NCBI GenBank assembly: GCA_030068145.1
Contig: JAPJBO010000261.1
Coordinates: 124,001-188,000, forward strand
Direction: 5' to 3'
From: Diplonema papillatum
Taxonomy: Eukaryota; Euglenozoa; Diplonemea; Diplonemida; Diplonemidae
Length of the DNA: 64,000 nucleotides
Every line of letters starts with the position of its first letter. Position 1 is the first letter of the stretch. The position numbers and the translations under genes are program-made. Positions 46,423-56,199 of this stretch are shown piece after piece. Under the pieces are notes generated by a model. It searched no databases, had not been told where the DNA came from, and saw only the letters and a program-made list of their open reading frames with translations.

Positions 46423-46983
46423 ATATGTCCTTTCGGTCGAAGGTTCGTAGGTAAACGCTCGAATCCAAGTTTCGCGGAGCACAGAAGAACCTGTTGCCTC
46501 ACCTGTCGGCATTCGGCAGTGGTGAAGACATGTCGAAAGTTGACTGATGAGCTCCCAGAGTTCGTCCCTGGGACTGATTTGGCCGGTTGGCTGCAAAGAC
46601 CTGTCGAAGACCGGCTCCGTGTTTGGAGAGAGAATATGGCGGTCAACGGGAGATACGTTGACGAGTTGCTGTTGGCGATTGTTGTCTGGAACTACGACCT
46701 CAGACTGCACGTCTTAACAGTTCCGTCGGAGTATCCGAGGCACAAAGGCACGCTTGTGACATACGAAGTCTCCGAGCCATGTGCGACATACGTCATTGGC
46801 GCTTGCCACAATCACTTTTACGTCATAGAAACAGATGACGTTGCGCATACTCTGAATGGTTTGCGCGAGAAAGGGCTCATTTCCCTTGAGCGCGTGTTGA
46901 AAGGGGGCTCGCTCTTCCAATACAGCAACGAAGACATGTTTGGTCTTCAAACGAACCAAGAAAACGTGGCTGGCAATAGTTGA
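46423..46983 (+). CDS. OTU-like cysteine protease, C-terminal part (fragment)
   Basis: The frame is open from 46423, just inside the satellite edge, to a stop at 46981-46983. No ATG occurs before 46636. The segment WRENMAVNGRYVDELLLAIV, then VWNYDLRLHVLTV, fits the middle of an OTU domain (W-G-x-x-x-EL-x-A-x-A, then a strand). HNHFYVIE near the end supplies the expected catalytic His followed by an aromatic residue. The N-terminal DGNCLF box with the catalytic Cys is not present on the right side of the satellite. The domain may be split by an intron or cut off. OTU proteins remove ubiquitin; as found here it would be inactive. It sits between inverted satellite arrays. Confidence 0.45.
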   Translation: MCPFGRRFVGKRSNPSFAEHRRTCCLTCRHSAVVKTCRKLTDELPEFVPGTDLAGWLQRPVEDRLRVWRENMAVNGRYVDELLLAIVVWNYDLRLHVLTVPSEYPRHKGTLVTYEVSEPCATYVIGACHNHFYVIETDDVAHTLNGLREKGLISLERVLKGGSLFQYSNEDMFGLQTNQENVAGNS

Positions 46984-47644
46984 TTTGATTTGATTTCATC
47001 CTGGACTTTGGGGGTTCCTACTTTGTTTCTCCTCGCCTCCTGACGATTCGCGGCTATTCCAGGCGTTGCCTCATCGTACCAGTACGTGAAGCTATGTTTC
47101 CCCCCTTTTATCAGCAGCATAGCAACACTCTGCGTGTGCAGGTGTGCTATGCATCCAATTACGGCACACCTCCAAGTTGAGCTTCGCAGAAAATTGCGGC
47201 CCGGGAATGTCGGCATGTCCAGCCCTACGAATTGCCAATTCCACGTGCAAGTTCGAAGTTTTGTCCGAGCTCAATAACTACTGAAGTATGCAGGTCGTCC
47301 CATGGGAAACGGCTCTAGGAAACAAGTGTTAGCACGTTGCACCAACTACCAAACTAAGGTTCGTAGAAAATGGTTGGTGGGTTGCCACATCTTTTTTAAG
47401 GTTGTCCCGTCAAGGAAACAAAGATTTGCAGGTTGTCCCATCTCGAAAAACAATGGTTGAAGGTTGCCCCACCTCGAACGATTAGGTTTGCAGCGTGCCC
47501 CACCTCGGATAGTGAGTGTCCCACCGCAGCAAATTCTTCGCCGGCCACCTACTCCCGCATGGGGAGAAAAAGGGGTCTCCACGCCAGTCAGCAGAGGAAT
47601 CCTGGTGTGTATTTGTTATGCCCTACGTATAAAGCTTGTATTCG
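46984..47644. repeat. Spacer with diverged 31-bp monomers
   Basis: 47395-47520 holds about four worn monomers in forward orientation (for example AGGTTGTCCCATCTCGAAAA and AGGTTGCCCCACCTCGAACG). The rest shows no gene. Confidence 0.6.
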
Positions 47645-48716
47645 CGGTGGGACAACCTCTAAAAGTTTGTTTTCGAGGTGGGACAACCTCTAAAAGTTTG
47701 TTTTCGAGGTGGGACAACCTCTAAAAGCTTGCTTTCGAGGTGGGACAACCTCTAAAAGCTTGTTTTCGAGGGGGACAACCTCTAAAAGTTTGTTTTCGAG
47801 GTGGGACAACCTCTAAAAGTTTGTTTTCGAAGTGGGACAACCTCTAAAAGCTTGTTTTCGAGGTGGGACAACCTCTAAAAGTTTGTTTTCGAAGTGGGAC
47901 AACCTCTAAAAGCTTGTTTTCGAAGTGGGACAACCTCTAAAAGCTTGTTTTCGAGGTGGGACAACCTCTAAAAGCTTGTTTTCGAGGTGGGACAACCTCT
48001 AAAAGTTTGTTTTCGAGTGGGACAACCTCTAAAAGCTTGTTTTCGAAGTGGGACAACCTCTAAAAGCTTGTTTTCGAGGTGGGACAACCTCTAAAAGCTT
48101 GTTTTCGAGGTGGGACAACCTCTAAAAGCTTGTTTTCGAAGTGGGACAACCTCTAAAAGCTTGTTTTCGAGGTGGGACAACCTCTAAAAGCTTGCTTTCG
48201 AGGTGGGACAACCTCTAAAAGCTTGTTTTCGAAGTGGGACAACCTCTAAAAGCTTGTTTTCGAGGTGGGACAACCTCTAAAAGCTTGTTTTCGAGGTGGG
48301 ACAACCTCTAAAAGTTTGTTTTCGAAGTGGGACAACCTCTAAAAGCTTGTTTTCGAAGTGGGACAACCTCTAAAAGCTTGTTTTCGAGGTGGGACAACCT
48401 CTAAAAGCTTGTTTTCGAGGTGGGACAACCTCTAAAAGCTTGTTTTCGAAGTGGGACAACCTCTAAAAGTTTGTTTTCGAGGTGGGACAACCTCTAAAAG
48501 CTTGCTTTCGAGGTGGGACAACCTCTAAAAGCTTGTTTTCGAGGTGGGACAACCTCTTAAAGCTTGCTTTCGAGGTGGGACAACCTCTAAAAGTTTGTTT
48601 TCGAGGTGGGACAACCTCTAAAAGTTTGTTTTCGAGGTGGGAGAACCTCTAAAGGTTTGTTTTCGAAGTGGGACAACCTCTAAAACCTTGTTTTCGAGAT
48701 GGGACAACCTCTAAAT
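47645..48716 (-). repeat. 31-bp satellite array, inverted, about 34 copies
   Basis: The same monomer as at 42007-46374 but on the opposite strand (GTGGGACAACCTCTAAAAGC, then TTGTTTTCGAG). Both main variants are present. The last two units (from about 48650) are diverged, and worn forward units follow at 48768-48835. Confidence 0.97.
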
Positions 48717-48917
48717 CCTACCTATCCAATGTTGGGACGTTGTTACCGCACGTCCAAGGCCAAGGTTCGGAGGTTGTCCCCACTGAAAAACAGACGTATG
48801 CAGGTTGTCCGGCTTCAAAAGTGTTCGCTTGGAGGCCCCCCCGCCTCAAACAGGCTACGTGGTTGTGACGAAGACGCACTATAGAGAGCGACACGCCAGG
48901 CCCGACCCACAGTACAG

Positions 48918-49035
48918 TGAATGTTTACCGACCCCCCCCCCCCCTTTTCTGAAAAATCGGTAAACAGTGTTTACCAAAATGTTTTTTACACCTTCCCTTA
49001 TAGCCACGAAAAAAGAATTTTATTCCCTTATAGCA
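48918..49035. repeat. Right boundary module, inverted
   Basis: TGTTTACCGA, a C run, then TCGGTAAACA and GGTAAACAGTGTTTACC, then ACATTTT-type sequence and CACCTTCCCTTATAGCCACG. It mirrors 41690-41815 with an extra inverted end. Confidence 0.75.
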
Positions 49036-50574
49036 AATCCCAGGATCTTTGCCCTGATGTTGTTGGATTCAAAGGGTAAATCCTTTATGACTCGTAAGCA
49101 GTCTGCACATGACATTTTTACTATATTCTCACTTCTTGTCTAAACCTGGAGCTGGATTTTGTTACAAACACGGAAATTTGAGTCGCGAACTTGTTGTGCA
49201 CCCATATGTATGAAAACCAACAGGAGAAGGTGGCTCCTCTCCGGGATCAAAATCTTTTTTCGTGGCTGTAAGGGAATAAAAATCTTTTTTCGTGGCTATA
49301 AGGGAATAAAATTCTTTTTCCGTTTTTCGTGGCTATAAGGGAATAATAAGCATTTATTCGGCAAGATAATTTCCGTTTATTTTGCCGAGGTGTCGGTTTT
49401 AGTCCCGAGGGAGGCCCGAGGGGGGGTTTGCAACCCCGAGCCACGAACGGACTATTGAAAATACCGGGTGGCTATAAGATAATTTGCCCTATTAAATAAA
49501 AGTTCTTTAATATTATGCGGGGGGGGGGGGGTTTAGAAAAAGTATGCCCAACTGACAGTGATCGCTGCAACCGTCTTTATTCAACGGTCAACCGGATGCT
49601 CAAAATACCGGCTTCTTAGAACTCGAAACGGTCTGGACAACAAGGCGGGGGGGATTAGAAGGGTTTCAACCCACCCGCCGGTGCAGACAGCCCGCCAAAT
49701 AGAATGGTGGTGTCGGTCACCGTCGTTCATGCTTTTGCTTGCAGCTCCAGAGTAAACTCCTGGAGCACCCAGTTAGAGGCCCGTACCGAGAGAGTCTGGT
49801 TTGAGCCATTCTCGTTGGTGAGCTGTTACCAACTGCCCGTGATACAATCGCATGCTCGGACGCAGACAAACCGTGCTGTGAGTGGCTGCACGCACAACCA
49901 ATCCATCATTTTAGTTTTAACTGAAGCGTGCCATCAAAGTCTTTAACCATACCCACCTTCCTTTCAAACAAACAACGGTCGCAATGACATCAAACTGATC
50001 GTCCCTCGGGATCGACGGCGCTTCACAAAAAAAGAATAGGCGCGTGCCGGGGAAGGATTAGCCTGCTAGTGAATGATAGTAAAGTTTAAGTGAATATGAT
50101 CGTTAGGCCAATCTTCTCCCAAACACGCCGCCAGCGTTCTCTTTTCGTGTTTACAATGCTGAGCCGGTCCATCCCCTCTTGATAGACCGAATAGTACAGC
50201 ACCGGGCAATCCGATGCAGCTCTGGGGACTAGGCATGGACCCGATAGACCGTGGTGGACCGTGATTCACTGATAAACAGCGGCAGGCACTTCGATGCAGT
50301 TTCAAGAGATAGGGACGGACCGGCTCAAATGCATTGTTACTGCGAAGAAAACGAAACACAAACGAAACGCCTGTCTTTTTGGAGGGGGGGAGGGGGATTC
50401 GCGCTTTAACGTGCCCACTCCTTTTGCTCCCCGGGCGCAGTGCGCCCCGGGGGGCTTCATCTTGCCTCAACGGCTGGTCGGGGAGCCGGCTTTGCAGAAA
50501 ACGATCGCACACCTGCTCTTTTCCACGGTTGTGAATTCGGTACTTGGACCTTCCAGAACAGGGATCCATTGCTG
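49036..50574. other. No firm gene; repeats
   Basis: Reverse-strand TTCCCTTATAGCCAC units lie at 49255-49345, a poly-G at 49518, repeat D at 50049-50160 and a short gene-like stretch without a domain at 50294-50626. Confidence 0.45.
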
Positions 50575-51490
50575 GTTTCGTGGCCGTTTTCCCGGTCCCC
50601 CAGGTGAGCGTTTTGGAGGGGCATAAGTCGTCAGCAGATTGCTGTGAGCTGGATTGTTCACTCCTATCAGGGTAACGTGGACTGACCTTCGTGTCGACAG
50701 GTTACTGATGGGGAGGCAGCCCCCCTGAGTTCCCGAGGGGTCTATCGCATGCGGATCTGCCTCAAGAGTAACCTGTAGTTGAGTACATAACTGAGTCACC
50801 GCGGCCGCCCATTCCGACAGCAATACGGGGCAGACTGCGGCCAGTTCGATCGGACAGTGCCGCTGGCGCTACTGCCAGGATGGGCTTGTTTCGGGGCCGT
50901 TTTCCCGGTACCCCAGGATTTCCACGGGGGAGTTGCACTGTCGAGGTTCGCATTTTTCTGGCCATTTTTCTGAGCCCAACCGACGTCATCCGGATTTCTG
51001 CGTTTTGGAGGTGGTCAGCAGATTGCTGTGAGCTGGATTGTTCACTCCTATCAGGGTAACGTGGACTGACCTTCGTGTCGACAGGTTACTGATGGGGAGG
51101 CAGCCCCCCTGAGTTCCCGAGGGGCGCATAAGACGCGCCGGATCTGCCTCAAGAGCAACCTGTAGTTGAGTACATAACTGAGTCACCGCGGCCGCCCATT
51201 CCGACAGCAATACGGGGCAGACTGCGGCCACCCACGGCTGTTCGATCGGACAGTGCCGCTGGCGCTACTGCCAGGATGGGCTTGTTTCGGGGCCGTTTTC
51301 CCGGTACCCCAGGATTTCCACGGGGGAGTTGCACTGTCGAGGTTCGCATTTTTCTGGCCATTTTTTTGAGCCTAACCGACGTCATCCGGATTTCTGCGTT
51401 TTGGAGGTGGTCAGCAGATTGCTGTGAGCTGGATTGTTCACTCCTATCATGGTAAAGTGGACTGACCTTCGTGTCGACAAGTTACTACGG
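50575..51490. repeat. ~392-bp tandem duplication (2.2 copies)
   Basis: Units begin CGTTTTGGAGG at 50609, 51001 and 51397. Copies 1 and 2 differ by a few short indels; copy 3 stops after about 90 bases. A stray piece (GTTCGATCGGACAGTGCCGC) reappears at 51726. The minus strand has open frames (for example 50986-51231) that repeat with the unit, so duplicated exons of an unknown gene are possible. Confidence 0.8.
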
Positions 51491-52440
51491 GGCCGCCCAT
51501 TCCGACAGCAAGAATTCTCCGTCGGCTACTCAATCCTGCATTAGGAGAATGCTGCTACGGCAAGTTTCACTGGAATGCAAAAAAGGGGGGAAAACAAGGG
51601 TCTACTTGTACGAAGATTTTCCCCGCCAGCCAGCCCAAAGGAACCTGATGATCGTTCGTAATGCCTAGTGGAATTCCCTCGATGAATCGCAATCCGGGGC
51701 AGAGGACTCCTAGTCCTGCGGCCTGTTCGATCGGACAGTGCCGCTGGCGCTACCGCTCGCCCAGCATTTTCTTGCGTCTTCTTATGCCCGCTACTCGGTT
51801 CTCAACCCATGCTTATCCTTTCACACACCCCGGGGGGCGGCACGTTTTAGCCTCGCCATGCCCCCGAACGGAACTCAAAAAAAAGCGCTAGAACTCATGC
51901 AACAAAAAGTAAAAGGAAGCCCCTCTCCGAAGGGCAGGCCACAAAAGGAGATGGCAAAAGGTTCGGGTTTCCTTCCCGTTTCTTTTTTACATAAGCGCCA
52001 GCTTGGAAGGAAATGCTCGACAATAGCTGCCAGACAAAGAACCGACGGGATCCCAAGTGCTGTAGCTACCGAACCACGTGTTGAATGGACGTGAGGTCAT
52101 GCGCTACCCCAACACGACAAATCACACAAACACAACAGGTCAAAGTCCTGAGTGAGAAAACAACACACGGTGCTGTAAGCGAAGAACAAAAACTCGGCTT
52201 CCGCGCTGTGCGGCATGTGTGTCCTGGGTGGCAAGCAGCCACCTGAGTACGAGCTAGACTCACATCCACGGTGACGAGGTTTTCATGAATGTTGGCAGGT
52301 GAGTTGTAATACACTCATTATCCATGGCCGACTTCCATGGCCAACTCCCTGCTGTCAGGATGAACCGACACCCGTTGTGGGATCCGATGAACAATCTCTC
52401 GGATACCTCAAGTCAGCTCTCGGTCCATCCCGCGGTGTCC
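51491..52440. other. No gene seen
   Basis: Intergenic. It includes a fragment of the preceding tandem unit. Confidence 0.4.
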
Positions 52441-53231
52441 GTCCTGCGTGTGTACAAGATGAACGGGTCGCGCGTTGGCGGGGGAAAACGGATGAACGAA
52501 GACGAGAATGTCCTCCTCCAGTTCGCCGCCATGTGCTCGGTGACGAGAGGAGGGGAACCCGGCGCTAATCCTGCGTGTGTCAAGATGAGTGTGAACCGAC
52601 GAGACAACTAGCCTCGGCACCTACGCGCACAATATGTAGGAGGGCAAAGGAGAGGGCGGGTCGGCGGAGAAAAGAGTGGTCGCGCGTCGGCGGGAGAAAA
52701 GGATGAACGAAGACGAGAATGTCCTCCTCCAGTTCGCCGCCATGTGCTCGGTGACGAAAAGGAAGGGAACCGGCGCTAATCCTGCGTGTGTCAAGATGAG
52801 TGTGAACCGACGAGACAACTAGCCTCGGCACCTGCTGCTACTTGTTAATGAAGCAAATGACGCTATCTGCACCCCTGTTGTTCACAGCGCAAAATATATA
52901 GGAGGGCAAAGGGGAGAGAGCGGGTCGGCGGGGAAAAGAGGGGTCGCGCGTCGGCGGGGGAAAAGGATGAACGAAGACGAGAATGTCCTCCTCCGGTTCG
53001 CCGCCGTGTGCTCGGATGACGAAGAGGAGGGGAACCCGGCGCTAATCTTGCGTGTGTCAAGATGAGTGTGAACCGACAAGACAACTAGCCTCGGCACCTG
53101 CTGCTACTTTGTTAATGAAGCAAATGACGCTATCTGCACCCCTGTTGTTCACAGCGCAAAATATAGGAGGGCAAAGGGGAGAGGGCGGGTCGGCGGGGAA
53201 AAGAGGGGTCGCGCGTCGGCGGGAGAAAAGG
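52441..53231 (+). pseudogene. Three tandem copies of a start exon (MNEDENVLLQFAA)
   Basis: ATGs at 52492, 52703 and 52967 each begin MNEDENVLL(Q/R)FAA. The same exon starts the open gene at 53232. Spacing is 211, 264 and 265 bases. Copies 1 and 2 lose one base after the Cys-Ser codons and change frame; copy 3 keeps CSDDEEEGNPA but soon stops. All carry the same upstream flank (GCAAAGG, then GTCGGCGG...AAAAG). Confidence 0.75.
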
Positions 53232-54161
53232 ATGAACGAAGACGAGAATGTCCTCCTCCAGTTCGCCGCCATGTGCTCGGATGATGAAGACGAGGGGAAC
53301 CCGACAAGCGGCTTCGGGAAGCCGGGGCTGCCAGGGGGGGTTGTGAGGGTGCCTGACTACCTGTCGAGCGATGACGAGGGGGACTGCGGGCCGCCGAGCA
53401 ATCGACCGGCCGGCTTCTTGCCTGAAGAGAGCGACGTGCGGCCGCTGTTGCCCGTAAGCTCGGGGGGGCAGCCGGCAGCGCGTGTTCCGGCAGATCTCCT
53501 CCCTGGCAGCCCCTATCGCCATCATGGGCAGGCGGAGCCTTCGGGGGGTGGCCAGGCGGCAGGTTTTCACGGCCAACGGCAGCCGGTGCAAGGGGGAGTC
53601 GCGGTTAATCATCCGCACCACGGCCACCTCGGCTCGAACGGCCGCGCGGAACAAAGAGGGCAGCCTGCGCCGCAGGTTCAAGAGGGTCGTGCACACAATG
53701 GGCAGGCGGCAGCTTACGGGGGGGCTGCCCAAGCTGCTCCTGCTACCACTGGTCCACCCAGCCACCAGCATCACCAGCACCACCACGGCGGCGGCGTGTC
53801 GTCGGCGCGTGCGGAGCAGGGACATCTTGCTGGGGGGCAACCGCAGGTGGCTCATCCGCACTACTACGGCCATGCCGAGTCCAATGGGCCCGCGGATCTC
53901 GGCCTGCCGTCTAGAGTGCAAGCCCAAGCGGGGATGGGCCACCAGCACCAGCCCCACCACCAGCACGCCGCGAGTGACCGAGGCCTGCAAGACGGCGCTC
54001 CGCCGCGCGCCCGAGCGGCGCCGCCCGCGGCGGAGTTCGACCCGTCGGTCCCGCCGGGGGGCACCGCCGGCCACGCGGCGCCCGTGCTCTTTTCAACGAC
54101 CGGCCAGCGGCAGACGGCGAAGAGTGTGTTTTTTGTGTTAACAATGCATTGTTGGTACTGA
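53232..54161 (+). CDS. Acidic/His-Gln-rich protein; possible N-terminal exon of MCM10
   Basis: ATG at 53232, 309 residues. The start MNEDENVLLQFAAMCSDDEDE is acidic, then comes VPDYLSSDDEGDCG, then a long low-complexity region rich in Gly, His, Gln and Pro. No globular domain is visible. It lies directly upstream of the MCM10 OB/zinc-finger exon on the same strand. MCM10 proteins have a poorly conserved, acidic N-terminus, so a shared transcript is plausible. The last ~15 residues (VFFVLTMHCWY) come from an inverted repeat copy, so the true exon probably ends earlier at a donor I could not fix. It could instead be a separate gene. Confidence 0.5.
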   Translation: MNEDENVLLQFAAMCSDDEDEGNPTSGFGKPGLPGGVVRVPDYLSSDDEGDCGPPSNRPAGFLPEESDVRPLLPVSSGGQPAARVPADLLPGSPYRHHGQAEPSGGGQAAGFHGQRQPVQGGVAVNHPHHGHLGSNGRAEQRGQPAPQVQEGRAHNGQAAAYGGAAQAAPATTGPPSHQHHQHHHGGGVSSARAEQGHLAGGQPQVAHPHYYGHAESNGPADLGLPSRVQAQAGMGHQHQPHHQHAASDRGLQDGAPPRARAAPPAAEFDPSVPPGGTAGHAAPVLFSTTGQRQTAKSVFFVLTMHCWY

Positions 54162-54235
54162 GAATTAGTAGTTGGCAGCGTACTAAAAGCCACTCACCAA
54201 ATCAGGTGAACATCCGCTAGTGCGCACAAACAAAA
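54127..54235. repeat. Inverted repeat E, left copy
   Basis: Contains GTTAACAATGCATTGTTGGT, then AGTAGTTGGCAGCGTACTAA and CACCAAATCAGGTGAA. It is the reverse complement of 60463-60570. Confidence 0.8.
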
Positions 54236-54299
54236 AGAACACAAAATGGCTAATCCCACCTCGACTTGGCCGTTAGTGCGCACAAACAAACGGAAGCGC

Positions 54300-54500
54300 C
54301 ATACTAATTTTTTTGTATACGCACCTGCTTTGTAGGAAATGCTTGGGGAGACTGCCAGTTGCGATAGATAGCCCACACGAAACACAGGTAAATCTGGGTT
54401 TAGTGCGGGCGTAAGCGTTCAACAAAAAAAGACCCACGTTGTAGTTGTATAGTTTTCTCCCCCTCTAGCCTCCTTCGAAATGAGCAAAAGGCAGCCCCTC
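54300..54500. repeat. Dispersed repeat F, copy 1
   Basis: TTTGTAGGAAATGCTTG, GAGACTGCCAGTTGCGA, then CCCACACGAAACACAGGTA and GGCGTAAGCGTTCAAC. Copies are at 56160-56400 and 59930-60150. Confidence 0.7.
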
Positions 54501-54592
54501 GAGTATTTTTGCATCAAGTTTCCTTTTGGCGCGGGGTTAATCAAGAACGATCACCGATCGATCGCGGCGTACTATCCTCTCTCCCAGTAGAT

Positions 54593-54985
54593 CAAGAGAA
54601 CAGGATCTCTAGGAAGTTTTCAGGAAGTGCCGGAACTATAAACGCCAGTCTTAGATGAACATATACGACGAATACGTAACATTTGTACACGGTCACTACC
54701 CGAAAGCATCGTAACCTCATCCCTCGCTTGTAACTGTAAACCACCGACAGAGAGGAGCGAGCCTTACACAGACCTAGTTACTGGGTTTCGGCTGCGGGAG
54801 CAGGGATTGAACATTGTGAACTACACGGAAGACTACCGGTACCGCCCCCTGGCGAAGGTGACCAGCGACGTCGAGGCGCTGCGGAACCGCGAGGATTGGA
54901 TGGCCGCCGGCGTCGTGGCGATGAAGAGCGGCACCGAGCGCACTCGGAACGGGAAGAAGTTGCGTCAAGCTGCGCCTATTATCTA
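54593..54985 (+). pseudogene. Partial duplicate of the MCM10 OB-fold exon
   Basis: The coding part, 54757-54980, is nearly identical to 55168-55392: FRLREQGLN, TDDYRY (here TEDYRY), then EDWMAAGVV and GTERTRNGKK. An extra base after GKK shifts the frame and the copy then ends. The preceding intron-like flank is also duplicated and keeps an AG acceptor (ACCGACAG). Confidence 0.85.
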
Positions 54986-55167
54986 ATTAAGAACAACCAC
55001 CGATGGATGGCAGCGTACTGTGCACCCCCAGTAGACATTAGGAATTCTTGAGAAAGTGCGTACAGATAGTAGGTTCGTAAGTGCAACCGCCAGTCTTAGA
55101 TGCATGTATCCGACGTACACCTAACACGTGTACACCAATACGAAAAAATTGTATCCTCATCACTACA

Positions 55168-56199
55168 GAGAGCAGCGAGCCGTACACAGACCCAGTTACT
55201 GCGTTTCGGCTGAGGGAGCAGGGATTGAACCTTGTGAACTACACGGACGACTACCGGTACCACCCCCTGGCGAAGGTGACCAGCGACGTCGAGGCGCTGC
55301 GGAACCGCGAGGATTGGATGGCCGCCGGCGTCGTGGTGATGAAGAGCGGCACGGAGCGCACCCGGAACGGGAAGAAGTTCGTCAAGCTGCGCCTGCACGA
55401 CCTGCAGGGGAACTCAGCGCTCCTGCTGGCCTTCGACTCCGCGTATGACGCCCTGTGGCGGGTGGACGTCGGCGCGGTGGTGGCCGTGCTGCAGCCGAGC
55501 CTGCTGCCCGCGAACCAATCGGACGCGAACGGGCCGATCAACGTGGCGATGAGCTGCTCGAATTCAGCCCACGCGCTGGTGGTCGGACAGTCCGTCGACC
55601 TGGGCTCGTGCCCAGCGACCAAGAAGGCGGGCGGCATCTGCGGCGGGCCGGTCAACAAGAACGCGGGCACCGGCTACTGCAGGTTCCACCTGTCGCAGGC
55701 GCGGGCGGCGGCGGACCGCGACGTCAACAACAGGATGCGGCCCGGATCGGGCGGGGCGCCGCCGGCGGCGCCTTCGTCGTCGTTTTCGCCGTCGCAGGCG
55801 TTCGCCCCGCGCCAGCAGTATCCGCACCAGCAGCAGCAGTACCAACAGCAGCAGCAGCAGTATCCGCAGCAGCAGCAGCAGTACCAACAGCAGCAGCAGT
55901 ACCAACAGCAGCAGCAGCAGTATCCGCAGCAGCAGCAGCAGTACCAACAGCAGCAGCAGCACCAGCCGCAGGCCGCGCCGCGCCGCAGCGTGCCGCTGTC
56001 GACGTCCGCCTTCAGCCGCGACCGCCTCGGCGCCGTCGCGCCGATGCCGGCCTCGTCGCTCGCCGGCAACGCGCAGCGGCCCCCGCCTGTCGCAGACTTC
56101 GGCGCCCCCGTGGCGAGGACGAAGGACTCGTATCTTTTCACGAAGGTGTTCCTTTTCTTCTTTTTTTGCATAAGCAAAGTAGGAATTAGGAATCCTTGA
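55168..56199 (+). CDS. MCM10: MCM10 replication factor, OB-fold and zinc-finger exon
   Basis: The exon probably starts after CACTACAG at 55167. The frame runs to a stop at 56197-56199. It encodes the MCM10 core: LAKVTSDVEALRNREDW, then GVVVMKSG (human DWVTFGVVLKK), FVKLRLHDLQG, LLLAFDSAYDALWRVDVGAV (human LFGEVHKALWKTEQGTVV), and VGQSVDLGSC. Next is the CCCH finger Cys-x9-Cys-x12-Cys-x2-His (SCPATKKAGGIC, then GYCRFH). MCM10 binds DNA and Pol alpha at replication forks. A Gln-rich stretch follows, built from YPQQQQQYQQ-type repeats, then RRSVPLSTSAFSRDRLG. The final ~15 residues come from repeat F, so a donor near CACGAAG|GTGTTCC may end the exon. N-terminal exons lie upstream. Confidence 0.85.
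   Translation, partial: ESSEPYTDPVTAFRLREQGLNLVNYTDDYRYHPLAKVTSDVEALRNREDWMAAGVVVMKSGTERTRNGKKFVKLRLHDLQGNSALLLAFDSAYDALWRVDVGAVVAVLQPSLLPANQSDANGPINVAMSCSNSAHALVVGQSVDLGSCPATKKAGGICGGPVNKNAGTGYCRFHLSQARAAADRDVNNRMRPGSGGAPPAAPSSSFSPSQAFAPRQQYPHQQQQYQQQQQQYPQQQQQYQQQQQYQQQQQQYPQQQQQYQQQQQHQPQAAPRRSVPLSTSAFSRDRLGAVAPMPASSLAGNAQRPPPVADFGAPVARTKDSYLFTKVFLFFFFCISKVGIRNP
55818..55967 (+). repeat. CAG-rich repeat coding Gln/Tyr/Pro
   Basis: An imperfect array of (CAG)3-5 with TAT CCG or TAC CAA interruptions inside the MCM10 exon. It is likely length-variable. Confidence 0.85.

Noticed and set aside
46282-46710. 142-residue minus-strand frame over the satellite core
   Set aside because: It begins in the antisense of the OTU-like segment and ends in satellite monomers.
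53130-54074. 314-residue minus-strand frame
   Set aside because: Shadow of the GC-rich gene at 53232. Its text is Arg/Leu-rich without a fold.
55564-55962. Leu-rich minus-strand frame resembling membrane helices
   Set aside because: The Leu runs are the antisense reading of the CAG repeat in MCM10.
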